Assembly (NCBI RefSeq): GCF_900240975.1
Contig: NZ_LT968776.1
Location: 2,663,092 to 2,727,091 of the forward strand
Length of the DNA: 64,000 nt
Direction: 5' to 3'
Source: Mycobacterium sp. 4858
GTDB lineage: Bacteria > Actinomycetota > Actinomycetes > Mycobacteriales > Mycobacteriaceae
Shown: positions 15,917-23,651 of the stretch, in pieces
How positions within the stretch are numbered: the first letter of the stretch is position 1
Layout of the letters: the number at the start of each line of letters is the position of its first letter
Notes under the pieces: model-generated
The model's input: the letters and a program-made list of their open reading frames with translations, nothing else
The model's database searches: none
What the model was told of the DNA's origin: nothing
Position numbers and translations under genes: made by a program

Positions 15917-17304
15917 CGCCGCTGTACCGCCTTTGCATAGAGGTCGAGGAGACGGGAATCGGGATCATAGGTCTTCTTGACGGTGTTGTAGGCCTCGCCG
16001 CCGTACAACTCGTCGAACTCCTCGCGGGTGTAGTAGGAGTCGGAATACAGCGACTTGTGCCCGTCGAGTCCGCTCACCTTCGCTTCGATCGTCCGATTGG
16101 TTTCACCTTCCGTGGCGCCCGCCGGCACCGAGGACCAAAACCCGACGTTGACGTACGTGTGGTCCGGCCGCATCGGATACAGCGGCCAGCCCTCGTCGTC
16201 GCGCAACCGCAGCGGGCACAGCCAGATCGGGGTGATGGGCACGTTGTCCAGGAACCACTCGAGGAACTCGCAGGTCCGTTCGACCGGAACCTCGACGTCT
16301 TGCACCACCCGCTCCCGCGGCGGCCGGCCGTTGCGCTTCTCGATCCGGTCCGCGACACCGAAGCGCTGGTCCATGGCGACGAGCTTCGAGTAGACGCTGC
16401 TGCGCCGGTAGCGCCGCGGCCACCACCGCCGTATCCGGGGGTTCTGCACGCCGAACGCGCGCGAGCACCAGAACCAGTCGGTGTCCCAGCGCCAGAAGTA
16501 GTCGTGCGTCGTCAGCCGGTCGTCCTTGGTGGCTTCCACACCACGGGAATCGTGCCGGATCGACTGGTAGTAGATGTCCTTCCCGGTGTAGTCGCTGACC
16601 GGGCCCGGGGTGGTGGTTCGCCGGCCGATGCACAGGTAACTCTCGTCGGCGCCGAACACCACCCCGTCGAGATAGTCCACCGGGGTGCCGCCCTGCCCGC
16701 CGGTGTCGATGATGCGTTCCATCGCCGCGATCAGCGCCGGCAGCGAGCGGAACCGGATGTGCCGCAACGCCACGAACGGTGCGACGGGCTCCAGCTCGAT
16801 GCGCAGCCGGGTTGAATAACCAAGCGTGCCATAGGAATTGGGGAAGGCGCGGAACAGGTCGGGATGCTGGGTGCGCGACGCGGCGAGTAATTCGCCGGCG
16901 CCGGTGAGGATGTCCATCTCCAGCACCGATTCGTGCGGCAGGCCGTTGCGGAACGACGCCGACTCGATCCCCAGGCCGCTGACCGCACCGCCGAGGGTGA
17001 TGGTCTTCAGTTGCGGGACGACCAGCGGCGACAGGCCGTACGGCAACGTCGCCGCGACCAGATCTTCGTAGGTGCACATGCCGGCCACGTCGGCGGTGCG
17101 GGATTCGGGATCGACGCTCAGCACGCCGGTCAGCCCCGACGTGTCGAGGCCAGGGGAGTCGCGTTTAGCGCGGGCGCGGAACAGGTTTGAGGTCGGCTTG
17201 GCGAGCCGGACGGCGGACGTTGCGGGGATGGATCGATAACTCGCCATCAACCGGTCAACGCCCGACTTGTGCGCCGAGAGTGCAGATCCTGAGGCAGGCA
17301 CCAC
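15913..17304 (-). CDS. FAD-binding oxidoreductase (TmsA/BfaA-like)
   Basis: The protein of about 463 residues is of the PCMH/FAD-binding type 4 (DHCR24-like) family. Visible parts are VDPESRTADVAGMCTYEDLV, PQLKTITLGGAVSGLGIES, the NGLPHESVLEMDILTGAG block that contacts FAD, and a long C-terminal half ending YDPDSRLLDLYAKAVQRR. With the coupled methyltransferase it probably reduces the 10-methylene to a 10-methyl acyl chain. The start is a GTG at 17302-17304 or the next GTG (17299-17301): a TAGGGT box ends 4 and 7 nt upstream respectively, so the second would fit a leaderless start better. Orthologue of Rv3719. Confidence 0.82.
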   Translation of the reverse strand: MVPASGSALSAHKSGVDRLMASYRSIPATSAVRLAKPTSNLFRARAKRDSPGLDTSGLTGVLSVDPESRTADVAGMCTYEDLVAATLPYGLSPLVVPQLKTITLGGAVSGLGIESASFRNGLPHESVLEMDILTGAGELLAASRTQHPDLFRAFPNSYGTLGYSTRLRIELEPVAPFVALRHIRFRSLPALIAAMERIIDTGGQGGTPVDYLDGVVFGADESYLCIGRRTTTPGPVSDYTGKDIYYQSIRHDSRGVEATKDDRLTTHDYFWRWDTDWFWCSRAFGVQNPRIRRWWPRRYRRSSVYSKLVAMDQRFGVADRIEKRNGRPPRERVVQDVEVPVERTCEFLEWFLDNVPITPIWLCPLRLRDDEGWPLYPMRPDHTYVNVGFWSSVPAGATEGETNRTIEAKVSGLDGHKSLYSDSYYTREEFDELYGGEAYNTVKKTYDPDSRLLDLYAKAVQRR

Positions 17305-17371
17305 ATATACCCTAGTCTTCGACCACAGCCCGTGCACCCGCGCGCGGGCGGCATAGCTTCAGGAGTTTGTC

Positions 17372-17815
17372 TTGGGACAGGTGAGTGCTGCCAGCACGAT
17401 TTTGGTCAATACCGAGCCGGCCGCCACCCTGGCGGCCGTCGCGGACTATCAGACGGTGCGCCCGAAGATTCTGTCCCCTCAGTACAGCGACTACCAGGTG
17501 TTGCAGGGTGGCCAGGGCGCGGGCACGGTGGCCAAATGGAAGCTGCAGGCGACCAAATCCCGAGTCCGCGACGTGCAGGTCGACGTCGACGTCGCCGGCC
17601 ACTCCGTCATCGAGAAGGACGCCAACTCGTCGATGATCATCAACTGGACGGTGGCCCCCGCCGGACCCGGGTCCAGCGTCACCGTGAAGACCACCTGGAC
17701 CGGTGCGGGCGGCATCAAGGGGTTCTTCGAGAAGACCTTTGCGCCGTTGGGGCTGAAGAGGATTCAGGGCGAGGTGCTGGCCAACCTGAAGAACGAATTG
17801 GAAGGCTCGGCCTAA
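17372..17815 (+). CDS. SRPBCC-superfamily protein (Rv3718c-type)
   Basis: This 147-residue START/SRPBCC-fold protein is expected to enclose a hydrophobic ligand. It begins MGQVSAASTILVNTEPAATL and shows the family layout of an N-terminal strand and helix, a central antiparallel sheet (WKLQATKSRVRDVQVDVDVA) and a long C-terminal helix (GEVLANLKNELEG). The start is an unusual TTG at 17372, chosen because AGGAG lies 6 nt upstream. It is divergent from the FAD oxidoreductase gene and its stop touches the Ami1 stop. Ligand unknown; proximity suggests a lipid link. Confidence 0.8.
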   Translation: MGQVSAASTILVNTEPAATLAAVADYQTVRPKILSPQYSDYQVLQGGQGAGTVAKWKLQATKSRVRDVQVDVDVAGHSVIEKDANSSMIINWTVAPAGPGSSVTVKTTWTGAGGIKGFFEKTFAPLGLKRIQGEVLANLKNELEGSA

Positions 17816-18577
17816 CTAGCGCGCCTGGCCCTGCGAGGCCAGGAAGCCGGCGACGCCGCGGACCATCGCGTCGGCGTACTTCTGCCTGCCCTCGGCCGAC
17901 TCCATCAGCGCCGAATCCGCGGGGTTCTTCATGTTGCCGCACTCGACCAGGATGGACGGGTACTGCGCCAGGTTCAGGCCGGTCAGGTCCGAGCGCCCGT
18001 ACAGCCCACCCTGGCCGATGTAGTTGGCCGGCGGGATGCCGGAGGCCTGCATCTGGTCGCGCATGATTCGCGCGTACTGCACGGACGGCCCGGCCTGCAC
18101 CTGGTTGAGCGGCGGGGCCGAGTAGTTGACGTGGAATCCGCGGCCCGACGCCGGCCCCCCGTCGGCGTGGATGCTCAGGACCGCGTTGGGGTGCAGCGCG
18201 TTGGCCATGTTGGCGCGCTCGTCGACGCACGGCCCCAACCCGGTGTCGTTCCCGCGCGCCATCGCGGTCCGGACGCCCAGGGCGTTCAACTCCTGGCGGA
18301 CCCGCAGCGCGGTGTCCCAGGTGAAGGTGTGCTCCGGATAGCCGCTGTTGGTCGACGTCCCGCTCGCCTGGCAGTCCTTGGTGCCGCCGCGGCCGGTGGG
18401 CACCTGACGGCTGATGGACGCGTCGTTGGCGCCGTTGTGGCCGGGATCGATGAAGACCACCATCCCGGCGATGTTGGAGGGGACACCCCACGCGGCCGGG
18501 GTGATCGCCGTCGAAGCGGCGACCAGCACACCGATGACCAACCTGACGCCGACACGCCTGCTCACTCGTAGGTCCAC
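17816..18577 (-). CDS. ami1: N-acetylmuramoyl-L-alanine amidase Ami1 (Rv3717-type)
   Basis: The 253-residue zinc amidase cleaves the MurNAc-L-Ala bond of peptidoglycan in the periplasm. A signal peptide (MDLRVSRRVGVRLVIGVLVA) precedes the amidase_3 domain. Zinc ligands are the His in FIDPGHNGAND, a Glu in GYPEHTFTWD and the His in LSIHADGG; the catalytic Glu is in ILVECGNMKN. Cysteines in TKDCQASG and LGPCVDE match the disulfide of the M. tuberculosis enzyme. It lacks a cell-wall-binding domain, as in that protein. TACCTT 6 nt before the GTG start suggests a leaderless mRNA. Confidence 0.92.
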   Translation of the reverse strand: MDLRVSRRVGVRLVIGVLVAASTAITPAAWGVPSNIAGMVVFIDPGHNGANDASISRQVPTGRGGTKDCQASGTSTNSGYPEHTFTWDTALRVRQELNALGVRTAMARGNDTGLGPCVDERANMANALHPNAVLSIHADGGPASGRGFHVNYSAPPLNQVQAGPSVQYARIMRDQMQASGIPPANYIGQGGLYGRSDLTGLNLAQYPSILVECGNMKNPADSALMESAEGRQKYADAMVRGVAGFLASQGQAR

Positions 18578-18675
18578 GGCGCAAAGGTAGCCTCGCGCGG
18601 TCTACGCTGGGTGTTTCGAATCGCCGGACACCCGCAGGCGAAACCAACTCGAGACCAAGATGCGAGGGGACTGTC

Positions 18676-19023
18676 ATGCAACCCGGAGGCGACATGTCGG
18701 CGCTGCTGGCCCAGGCGCAGCAGATGCAGCAGAAGTTGATGGAAGCCCAGCAACAGCTCGCCAACGCCGAGATCCACGGGCAGGCCGGCGGGGGCCTGGT
18801 CAACGTGACGGTCAAAGGCAGCGGCGAGGTGGTCGCGGTGCGGATCGATCCCCAGGTCGTCGACCCCGGGGACGTCGAGACGCTGCAGGACCTGATCGTC
18901 GGCGCCATGGCCGACGCCTCCACGCAGGTCACCCGCATGGCGCAGGAACGGCTGGGCGCGCTGGCCGGCGGCTTGGGCGGCCCGCCCCCGGGCCAGCCTC
19001 CGGCCCCGGCGCCGGAGCTCTAG
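18676..19023 (+). CDS. YbaB/EbfC nucleoid-associated protein
   Basis: This 115-residue DNA-binding protein has the family's Gln-rich first helix (LLAQAQQMQQKLMEAQQQLA), the sheet VNVTVKGSGEVVAVRIDP and a C-terminal helix, then a Pro-rich tail. It forms tweezer-like dimers that bind DNA. As in most bacteria it lies directly upstream of recR (13 bp) and downstream of dnaX in the wider order. Orthologue of Rv3716c. Confidence 0.92.
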   Translation: MQPGGDMSALLAQAQQMQQKLMEAQQQLANAEIHGQAGGGLVNVTVKGSGEVVAVRIDPQVVDPGDVETLQDLIVGAMADASTQVTRMAQERLGALAGGLGGPPPGQPPAPAPEL

Positions 19024-19036
19024 ACACTCCGCCGAC

Positions 19037-19648
19037 ATGTTTGAAGGACCCGTCCAGGATTTGATCGACGAGCTCGGCAAGCTGCCGGGCATCGGGCCCA
19101 AGAGCGCGCAACGCATCGCGTTCCACCTGTTGTCCGTCGAACCCCCGGACATCGACCGGCTGACCGCGGCGCTCGGTAAGGTCCGCGACGGCGTGCGGTT
19201 CTGCGCGGTGTGCGGCAACGTCTCCGACAACGAGCGCTGCCGGATCTGCTCAGACCCCCGCCGCGACGGCTCCCTGGTGTGCGTCGTCGAGGAGCCGAAG
19301 GATGTCCAGGCCGTCGAGCGCACCCGCGAGTTCCGCGGCCGCTACCACGTGCTGGGCGGTGCGCTGGATCCGCTCTCCGGGGTGGGGCCCGAGCAGCTGC
19401 GGATCCGCGAGTTGCTGAGCCGGATCGGGGAGCGGGTCGACGACGTGGACATCGCCGAGGTGATCATCGCCACCGACCCCAACACCGAGGGCGAGGCGAC
19501 CGCCACCTACCTGGTGCGGATGCTGCGCGATATCCCCGGGCTGACCGTGACGCGGATCGCCTCCGGCCTGCCGATGGGCGGCGACCTGGAGTTCGCCGAC
19601 GAACTGACGCTGGGCCGCGCCCTCGCCGGCCGCCGGGCGATGGTCTGA
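19037..19648 (+). CDS. recR: Recombination mediator RecR
   Basis: The 203-residue protein works with RecF/RecO to load RecA at single-strand gaps. It shows the N-terminal HhH (LPGIGPKSAQRIAFHLL), a four-cysteine zinc finger (CAVCGNVSDNERCRIC), the TOPRIM core (VCVVEEPKDVQAVE and IIATDPNTEGEAT) and the C-terminal Walker-B-like segment (TVTRIASGLPMGGDLEFADE). Length is the family standard. Cotranscribed with the YbaB gene. Confidence 0.96.
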   Translation: MFEGPVQDLIDELGKLPGIGPKSAQRIAFHLLSVEPPDIDRLTAALGKVRDGVRFCAVCGNVSDNERCRICSDPRRDGSLVCVVEEPKDVQAVERTREFRGRYHVLGGALDPLSGVGPEQLRIRELLSRIGERVDDVDIAEVIIATDPNTEGEATATYLVRMLRDIPGLTVTRIASGLPMGGDLEFADELTLGRALAGRRAMV

Positions 19649-19694
19649 CGCACAGCCCGTCAGGAAGCTCTCGGTAGGGATAGGCGACCGTCAA

Positions 19695-19720
19695 ATTTGA
19701 TAGCGCATGCGCTATCAAAT
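19695..19720. promoter_or_regulatory. Perfect 26-bp palindrome between convergent genes
   Basis: Both 13-nt arms are exact: ATTTGATAGCGCA then TGCGCTATCAAAT. It lies between the recR stop (19648) and the stop of the C39-like gene (19764). No T-run follows, so an intrinsic terminator is not a good fit; the symmetry and length suit a dimeric regulator site or a transcript-end hairpin. Confidence 0.7.
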
Positions 19721-19763
19721 CCGGCGTTGACCACATGCCTGGAGCGCGGTCGCACACGGACCG

Positions 19764-20378
19764 TCACGCGGTCACGACGGCGAAGTTGTCGCTGGTGGCC
19801 CACGCCTGCTCGAAGGTCGTCAGCGCTACCTGCTCGTCCCGGCCGGCCTTGATGCCGCTGTCGTTGAGGTGCACCACCCGAGCCGTGGTGTCGATGCCGG
19901 TGACGACGACGAAGTGGTTCTCCCGGGTGCGGTTGCCGGGTTCGTCCCAGATGATCTTGTCGTTGAGTCCGACGATCACCCGCTGGCCCCGGTCCAGGTC
20001 CTGCGCCAGGGCATCGGTGTCGGTGTGCACCCCGGTGGCCGGTATGCCGTAGTGCGCCAGCAGCACCGCCAGGTCGCTGTTGCTGGTCCTGCCGCCGGGG
20101 CGGTAGATCGGCCCGGAATGGCTCACGCTGGGGATGTTGCCGGCGGCGGCGGTGATCTCGTCCTCGGTGGGTTGGTGGTCGCTGAGCTGGCCGATCACGT
20201 CGGCCACCGCCATCTCCCCGCAGTCCAAATCCTGTTGCTGGTAGCGCCAGTAGGGCGCGGCGGCGGCCGGGTCGCCGTGCATCCCGTCGCGGGCGGCGTG
20301 GGCGGGGCCGGCGAGCGCGACGGCCACCGCGGCGGCCGCGCCGAGCGCCATGGCGATCTTGGTGCTGGTGTTTGCCAT
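19764..20378 (-). CDS. Secreted C39-like papain-fold peptidase
   Basis: The 204-residue precursor has a signal peptide (MANTSTKIAMALGAAAAVAV, cleavage near AHA). The mature domain resembles peptidase C39-like proteins: Cys53 in QDLDCGEMAVADV as nucleophile, His155 in TRENHFVVVTGID and an Asp/Asn in VHLNDSG. The stretch IIWDEPGNRTRENHF fits the loop before the catalytic His. It may cleave peptides or act on cell-wall crosslinks outside the cell; the substrate is unknown. It occupies the place of Rv3714c in the M. tuberculosis order, so it is probably a lineage-specific replacement. The start was set at the ATG of the signal peptide. Confidence 0.8.
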   Translation of the reverse strand: MANTSTKIAMALGAAAAVAVALAGPAHAARDGMHGDPAAAAPYWRYQQQDLDCGEMAVADVIGQLSDHQPTEDEITAAAGNIPSVSHSGPIYRPGGRTSNSDLAVLLAHYGIPATGVHTDTDALAQDLDRGQRVIVGLNDKIIWDEPGNRTRENHFVVVTGIDTTARVVHLNDSGIKAGRDEQVALTTFEQAWATSDNFAVVTA

Positions 20379-20460
20379 GGGCCAAGGCTGAGCGACGGCC
20401 CTCAAAGGATCCTTGGGGTCGGGGGACCGTCGTGGAGCAACGGGAACGGGTGGCCGGCCG

Positions 20461-21180
20461 TCAGCGGGCGGCCAGTCGCTCCCGGCGCAGCAGGTCGACC
20501 TCCGGGAGCTCCAGCGGCGCCAGCTCACCGACCACCTTGCGGAGCAGCAGGTCGGCCAGCTCGGGATTGCGGGCCAGGCACGGCCCGTGCATGTAGGTGG
20601 CGACGACGCTGCCCTGCACCGCGCCGTCGTAGCCGTTGCCCGCCCGGTTGCCGGCGCCCCTGGTCACCGCGCCTAGCGGCGACGCGGCGGGGCCGAGCAC
20701 GGTGCCGCCCCGGTGGTTCTCGAAACCGGTGAGCCGGTGGGTCAGGCCGGGCAGCAGCGGCTTGGTGATCAGTTCGCCGATGGTGCGGGCCTCCTGCGGC
20801 GACGTGGTCGCGTCGAGCAGGCCGACGCCGTCGACCCGTTCGCCCGCCGACGTCTCATACCACTGGCCCAGCACCTGGACCGCGGCGCAGATCGCCAGCA
20901 CGGGCGCGCCGCGTTCCGCGGCCCGCTGCAGCCCCGGATGCTTGATCAGGTGCCTGGTGGCCAGCCGCTGCGCGTAGTCCTCGGCGCCGCCCAGGGTGTA
21001 GAGGTCCAGCGAGTCCGGCACCGGGTCGGCCAGCGTGATCTCGACGATGTCGGCGGCGATGCCCCGCAACCGCAGCCGCTGGCGCAGCACCAGCGCGTTG
21101 CCGCCGTCACCGTAGGTGCCCATCACGTCGGGCAGCACCAGGCCGATGCGCACCTTGGAAAAGGACGATGTGTCAGCCAT
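20461..21180 (-). CDS. gatD: Lipid II isoglutaminyl synthase, glutaminase subunit GatD
   Basis: The 239-residue class I glutamine amidotransferase supplies ammonia to MurT for amidating D-isoglutamate of lipid II. The nucleophile is Cys98 in VLAICAAVQVLG and the catalytic His198 lies in VATYMHGP. The N-terminal VLPDVMGTYGDGGNALVLRQ and LDLYTLGGAEDYA segments are typical of CobB/CobQ-like GatD. The ATG overlaps the murT stop by 8 nt, coupling the two subunits. Older annotations call it CobQ2 (Rv3713); cobyric acid synthesis is unlikely given the partner. Confidence 0.92.
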   Translation of the reverse strand: MADTSSFSKVRIGLVLPDVMGTYGDGGNALVLRQRLRLRGIAADIVEITLADPVPDSLDLYTLGGAEDYAQRLATRHLIKHPGLQRAAERGAPVLAICAAVQVLGQWYETSAGERVDGVGLLDATTSPQEARTIGELITKPLLPGLTHRLTGFENHRGGTVLGPAASPLGAVTRGAGNRAGNGYDGAVQGSVVATYMHGPCLARNPELADLLLRKVVGELAPLELPEVDLLRRERLAAR

Positions 21181-22402
21181 GACGCCCCAACGCTCGTTGC
21201 AGCTGCAGGAACGCGGTGTAGTTGGCGACGACCTCGACCCGCCCGGGCGGGCAGGACGCGATGGCGGCCAGGGTGTCGTGCACCAGGGTGTGGTCGACGC
21301 CCGCATAGCCGAGGCGCACCGCGAGGTCGGTGCCGCGTTCCCCGGCGGCGACGACCGCGGTCTTCTCGAAGTGTTCGAACCGCACGTCCCACAGCCAGGA
21401 CAGATCCTCCCCGTCGGGCACCTGGCCGTTGACCGAGATGACCACCCCGGCCGCGTGCTTGTCCACCATCGACAGCGCCTCCTGCCATCCGGCGGGGTTC
21501 TTGGCCAGCAGGATGCGCGCTTCGTGGTCGCCGATGTGGACGGTCCGGTAGCGTCCGGCGACCTCGTCGACCCGGCTGACGGCCGCGACGGCCCGGGCCG
21601 GGTCGGCGCCCAGCGCGACGGCCGCGGCGACGGCCTGGGCGGCGTTGCCGCGGTTCACCGCGCCGGGCAGCGCCAACCGCATCGGCAGGGCCAGCCCGTC
21701 GGGCCCGTATAGCGTCTCGTCGTCGAACCACCACTGCGGGCTGGGCCGCTTGAAGTCCGCGCCGGTGGAATACCAGTGGCCCTTCTCGCGGACGATCACC
21801 TCGCCGCTGCGCGGGCAGCTGACCGAGTCGTTGGCCCACGAGCCGCCCGCGGCCACCCACACCACGTTCGGGCTGTCGTAGGCCGCCGACGTCATGAGCA
21901 CGTCGTCACAGTTGGCGACGACGACCGCCTTCGGGTGCCGCGCCAGCCCCGCCCGCAGCGTGCGCTCGATGACGTTGATCTCGCCGACGCGGTCCAGCTG
22001 GTCGCGCGACAGGTTGAGCAGCACGACGACCGCGGGGTCGACGGCATCCGACACGTGCGGCACGTGCATCTCATCGACCTCGAGGGCCGCCAGCGCCGCC
22101 TCGCGATTGGCGGCCAGCGCCGCGACCAGGCCGGCGTCCATGTTGGCGCCCTCGGCGTTGGTGGCCACCGGGCCCATTGTGCCGAGCGCGGCCGCGGTCA
22201 TCCGGGTGGTGGTGGACTTGCCGTTGGTGCCGGTGACGACGACGGTGCGCCGTCCGGCAGCGAGCTGGCGCAGCACCGATCGGTCCAGGGTCATGGCGAT
22301 CAGTCCGCCGATCATTGCCCCGGCTCCGCGTCCGGTCACCCGCGACGCCCAGCGCGCGCTCGCTCCCGCGGCGAGGGCCAGGCGTGCGCGGGTGGTGATC
22401 AC
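21173..22402 (-). CDS. murT: Lipid II isoglutaminyl synthase, ligase subunit MurT
   Basis: The 409-residue Mur-ligase-fold protein has the P-loop VVVTGTNGKSTTTRM, EVDEMHVPHVSD, LNLSRDQLDRVGE, a C-terminal domain starting near VAGRYRTVHIGD and LLAKNPAGWQEAL. With GatD it converts D-Glu of the lipid II stem to D-isoGln, needed for crosslinking. The zinc-ribbon insert known from other MurT proteins is degenerate here: SVSCPRSGEV keeps one Cys and YSTGADFKRP none. The start GTG has a TAATCT box 6 nt upstream (22409-22414), so the operon is probably leaderless. Orthologue of Rv3712. Confidence 0.92.
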   Translation of the reverse strand: MITTRARLALAAGASARWASRVTGRGAGAMIGGLIAMTLDRSVLRQLAAGRRTVVVTGTNGKSTTTRMTAAALGTMGPVATNAEGANMDAGLVAALAANREAALAALEVDEMHVPHVSDAVDPAVVVLLNLSRDQLDRVGEINVIERTLRAGLARHPKAVVVANCDDVLMTSAAYDSPNVVWVAAGGSWANDSVSCPRSGEVIVREKGHWYSTGADFKRPSPQWWFDDETLYGPDGLALPMRLALPGAVNRGNAAQAVAAAVALGADPARAVAAVSRVDEVAGRYRTVHIGDHEARILLAKNPAGWQEALSMVDKHAAGVVISVNGQVPDGEDLSWLWDVRFEHFEKTAVVAAGERGTDLAVRLGYAGVDHTLVHDTLAAIASCPPGRVEVVANYTAFLQLQRALGRHG

Positions 22403-22408
22403 CCGCGC

Positions 22409-22414
22409 AGATTA
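22409..22414 (-). promoter_or_regulatory. Putative -10 box (TAATCT) for murT-gatD
   Basis: TAATCT on the minus strand ends 6 nt before the murT GTG. No RBS is visible, so the transcript is probably leaderless. Confidence 0.5.
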
Positions 22415-22474
22415 CCGACCGACACGGCCGCGAAGCGACCCGGCGATGTCGGTCGGACGTGCCATTCTCAAGTC

Positions 22475-23467
22475 ATGAACGGCATGTCCTGGGGTCGGCC
22501 GGCCGCCGAGCCGGTCGGGGGGTGGGCCGTCATCGACGTCGAGACGTCGGGCTTCCGGCCGGGTCAGGCGCGGGTGATCAGCCTGGCGGTGCTGGGCCTC
22601 GATTACGACGGCCGCGTCGAGCAGTCGGTCGTCAGCCTGCTCAACCCCGGCGTGGACCCGGGCCCCACCCACGTGCACGGTCTGACCGCCGCCATGTTGG
22701 AAGACCAACCGCAGTTCGCCGATGTCGTCGACGACGTGGTCAAGGTGCTGGACGGCCGCACGCTGGTGGCCCACAACGTCGCGTTCGACTACGCGTTCCT
22801 GGCCGCGGAGGCCGAGCTCGCTGAGGCCGAACTCCCCGTCGACTCGGTGATGTGCACGGTCGAGCTGGCCCGGCGGCTGGACCTGGGCACCGACAACCTG
22901 CGGCTGGAGACCCTCGCCGCGCACTGGGGCGTCACCCAGGAACGACCGCACGACGCCTTCGACGACGCATTGGTGCTCACCGGGGTGCTGGCGTCGGCGC
23001 TCGAGCGGGCGCGTGAGCGCGACATCTGGCTGCCGGTGCATCCGGTGACCCGGCGCCGGTGGCCGAACGGCCGCGTCACCCATGACGAGCTGCGCCCGCT
23101 GAAGGTGCTGGCCTCGCGGATGCCCTGCCCGTATCTCAACCCCGGCCACTACGTCTGTGGCAGGCCGCTGGTGCAGGGCATGCGGGTGGCCCTGGCGGCC
23201 GAGGTCGGGCGGACCCACGAGGAGCTCGTCGAGCGGATCCTGCACGCCGGGCTGGCCTACAGCGACGCCGTCGACGGGGAGACGTCGCTGGTGATCTGCA
23301 ACGACCCGGCCCCCGACCAGGGCAAGGCCTACCTGGCCCGCCAGCTGGGCATCCCGGTGATCTCCGACACCCAGTTCATGGACTCCATCCGCGCGGTCGT
23401 CGGCGGCACCAGCATGGAGGAATTCACCGACACCGCCGCGGTGGATCAGCAGCTCGCGCTGTTCTGA
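22475..23467 (+). CDS. DnaQ-like 3'-5' exonuclease with C-terminal BRCT-like domain
   Basis: The 330-residue protein carries all DEDDh exonuclease motifs: ExoI AVIDVETSG, ExoII LVAHNVAFDYAFL and ExoIII RPHDAFDDA. The C-terminal part (SLVICNDPAPDQGKAYLARQ, GIPVISDTQFM) resembles a BRCT domain. It corresponds to Rv3711c, annotated dnaQ; in mycobacteria the PHP domain of DnaE1 does the main proofreading, so this enzyme probably has an accessory repair role. ATG 22475 or the second ATG (22484) could be the start. It is divergent from murT. Confidence 0.88.
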   Translation: MNGMSWGRPAAEPVGGWAVIDVETSGFRPGQARVISLAVLGLDYDGRVEQSVVSLLNPGVDPGPTHVHGLTAAMLEDQPQFADVVDDVVKVLDGRTLVAHNVAFDYAFLAAEAELAEAELPVDSVMCTVELARRLDLGTDNLRLETLAAHWGVTQERPHDAFDDALVLTGVLASALERARERDIWLPVHPVTRRRWPNGRVTHDELRPLKVLASRMPCPYLNPGHYVCGRPLVQGMRVALAAEVGRTHEELVERILHAGLAYSDAVDGETSLVICNDPAPDQGKAYLARQLGIPVISDTQFMDSIRAVVGGTSMEEFTDTAAVDQQLALF

Positions 23468-23651
23468 CCGACAGCGTCTTCCCGCCGGACGTCGCATCGA
23501 GGTCGTGCGCGGCCTGCTGTTCGACCCGCTGTCCGACCGGGACGTGCGCACGCTGGGCGACATCATGAGCCGCACCCGCGACCACATGCGGGCCCGGCCG
23601 CCCCGCTCCGCCGCGCCGCGGAAGCGCCAGCCGTCGGGCGCGGAGGTCTAA
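23463..23651 (+). pseudogene. Remnant of a MarR-type regulator C-terminus
   Basis: A plus-strand frame with strong coding bias but no start of its own reads RRIEVVRGLLFDPLSDRDV, continues RTLGDIMSRTRDHMRARPPR and ends with TAA at 23649-23651. The pattern (dimerisation helix, D-P-L-S/T-D-x-D, TRDHM) resembles the last 60 residues of MarR-family regulators. The N-terminal HTH is missing because the intact exonuclease gene lies directly upstream. Its end overlaps the leuA stop. It looks like a gene truncated by deletion. The family call is tentative. Confidence 0.4.

Noticed and set aside
19695..19720. Intrinsic terminator of recR
   Set aside because: No T-run follows on either strand and the stem is AT-rich at its base; it is kept as an unexplained palindrome.
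20461..21180. Cobyric acid synthase (CobQ2) in cobalamin synthesis
   Set aside because: Coupling to murT and the small GATase layout fit GatD; no cobalamin genes are close.
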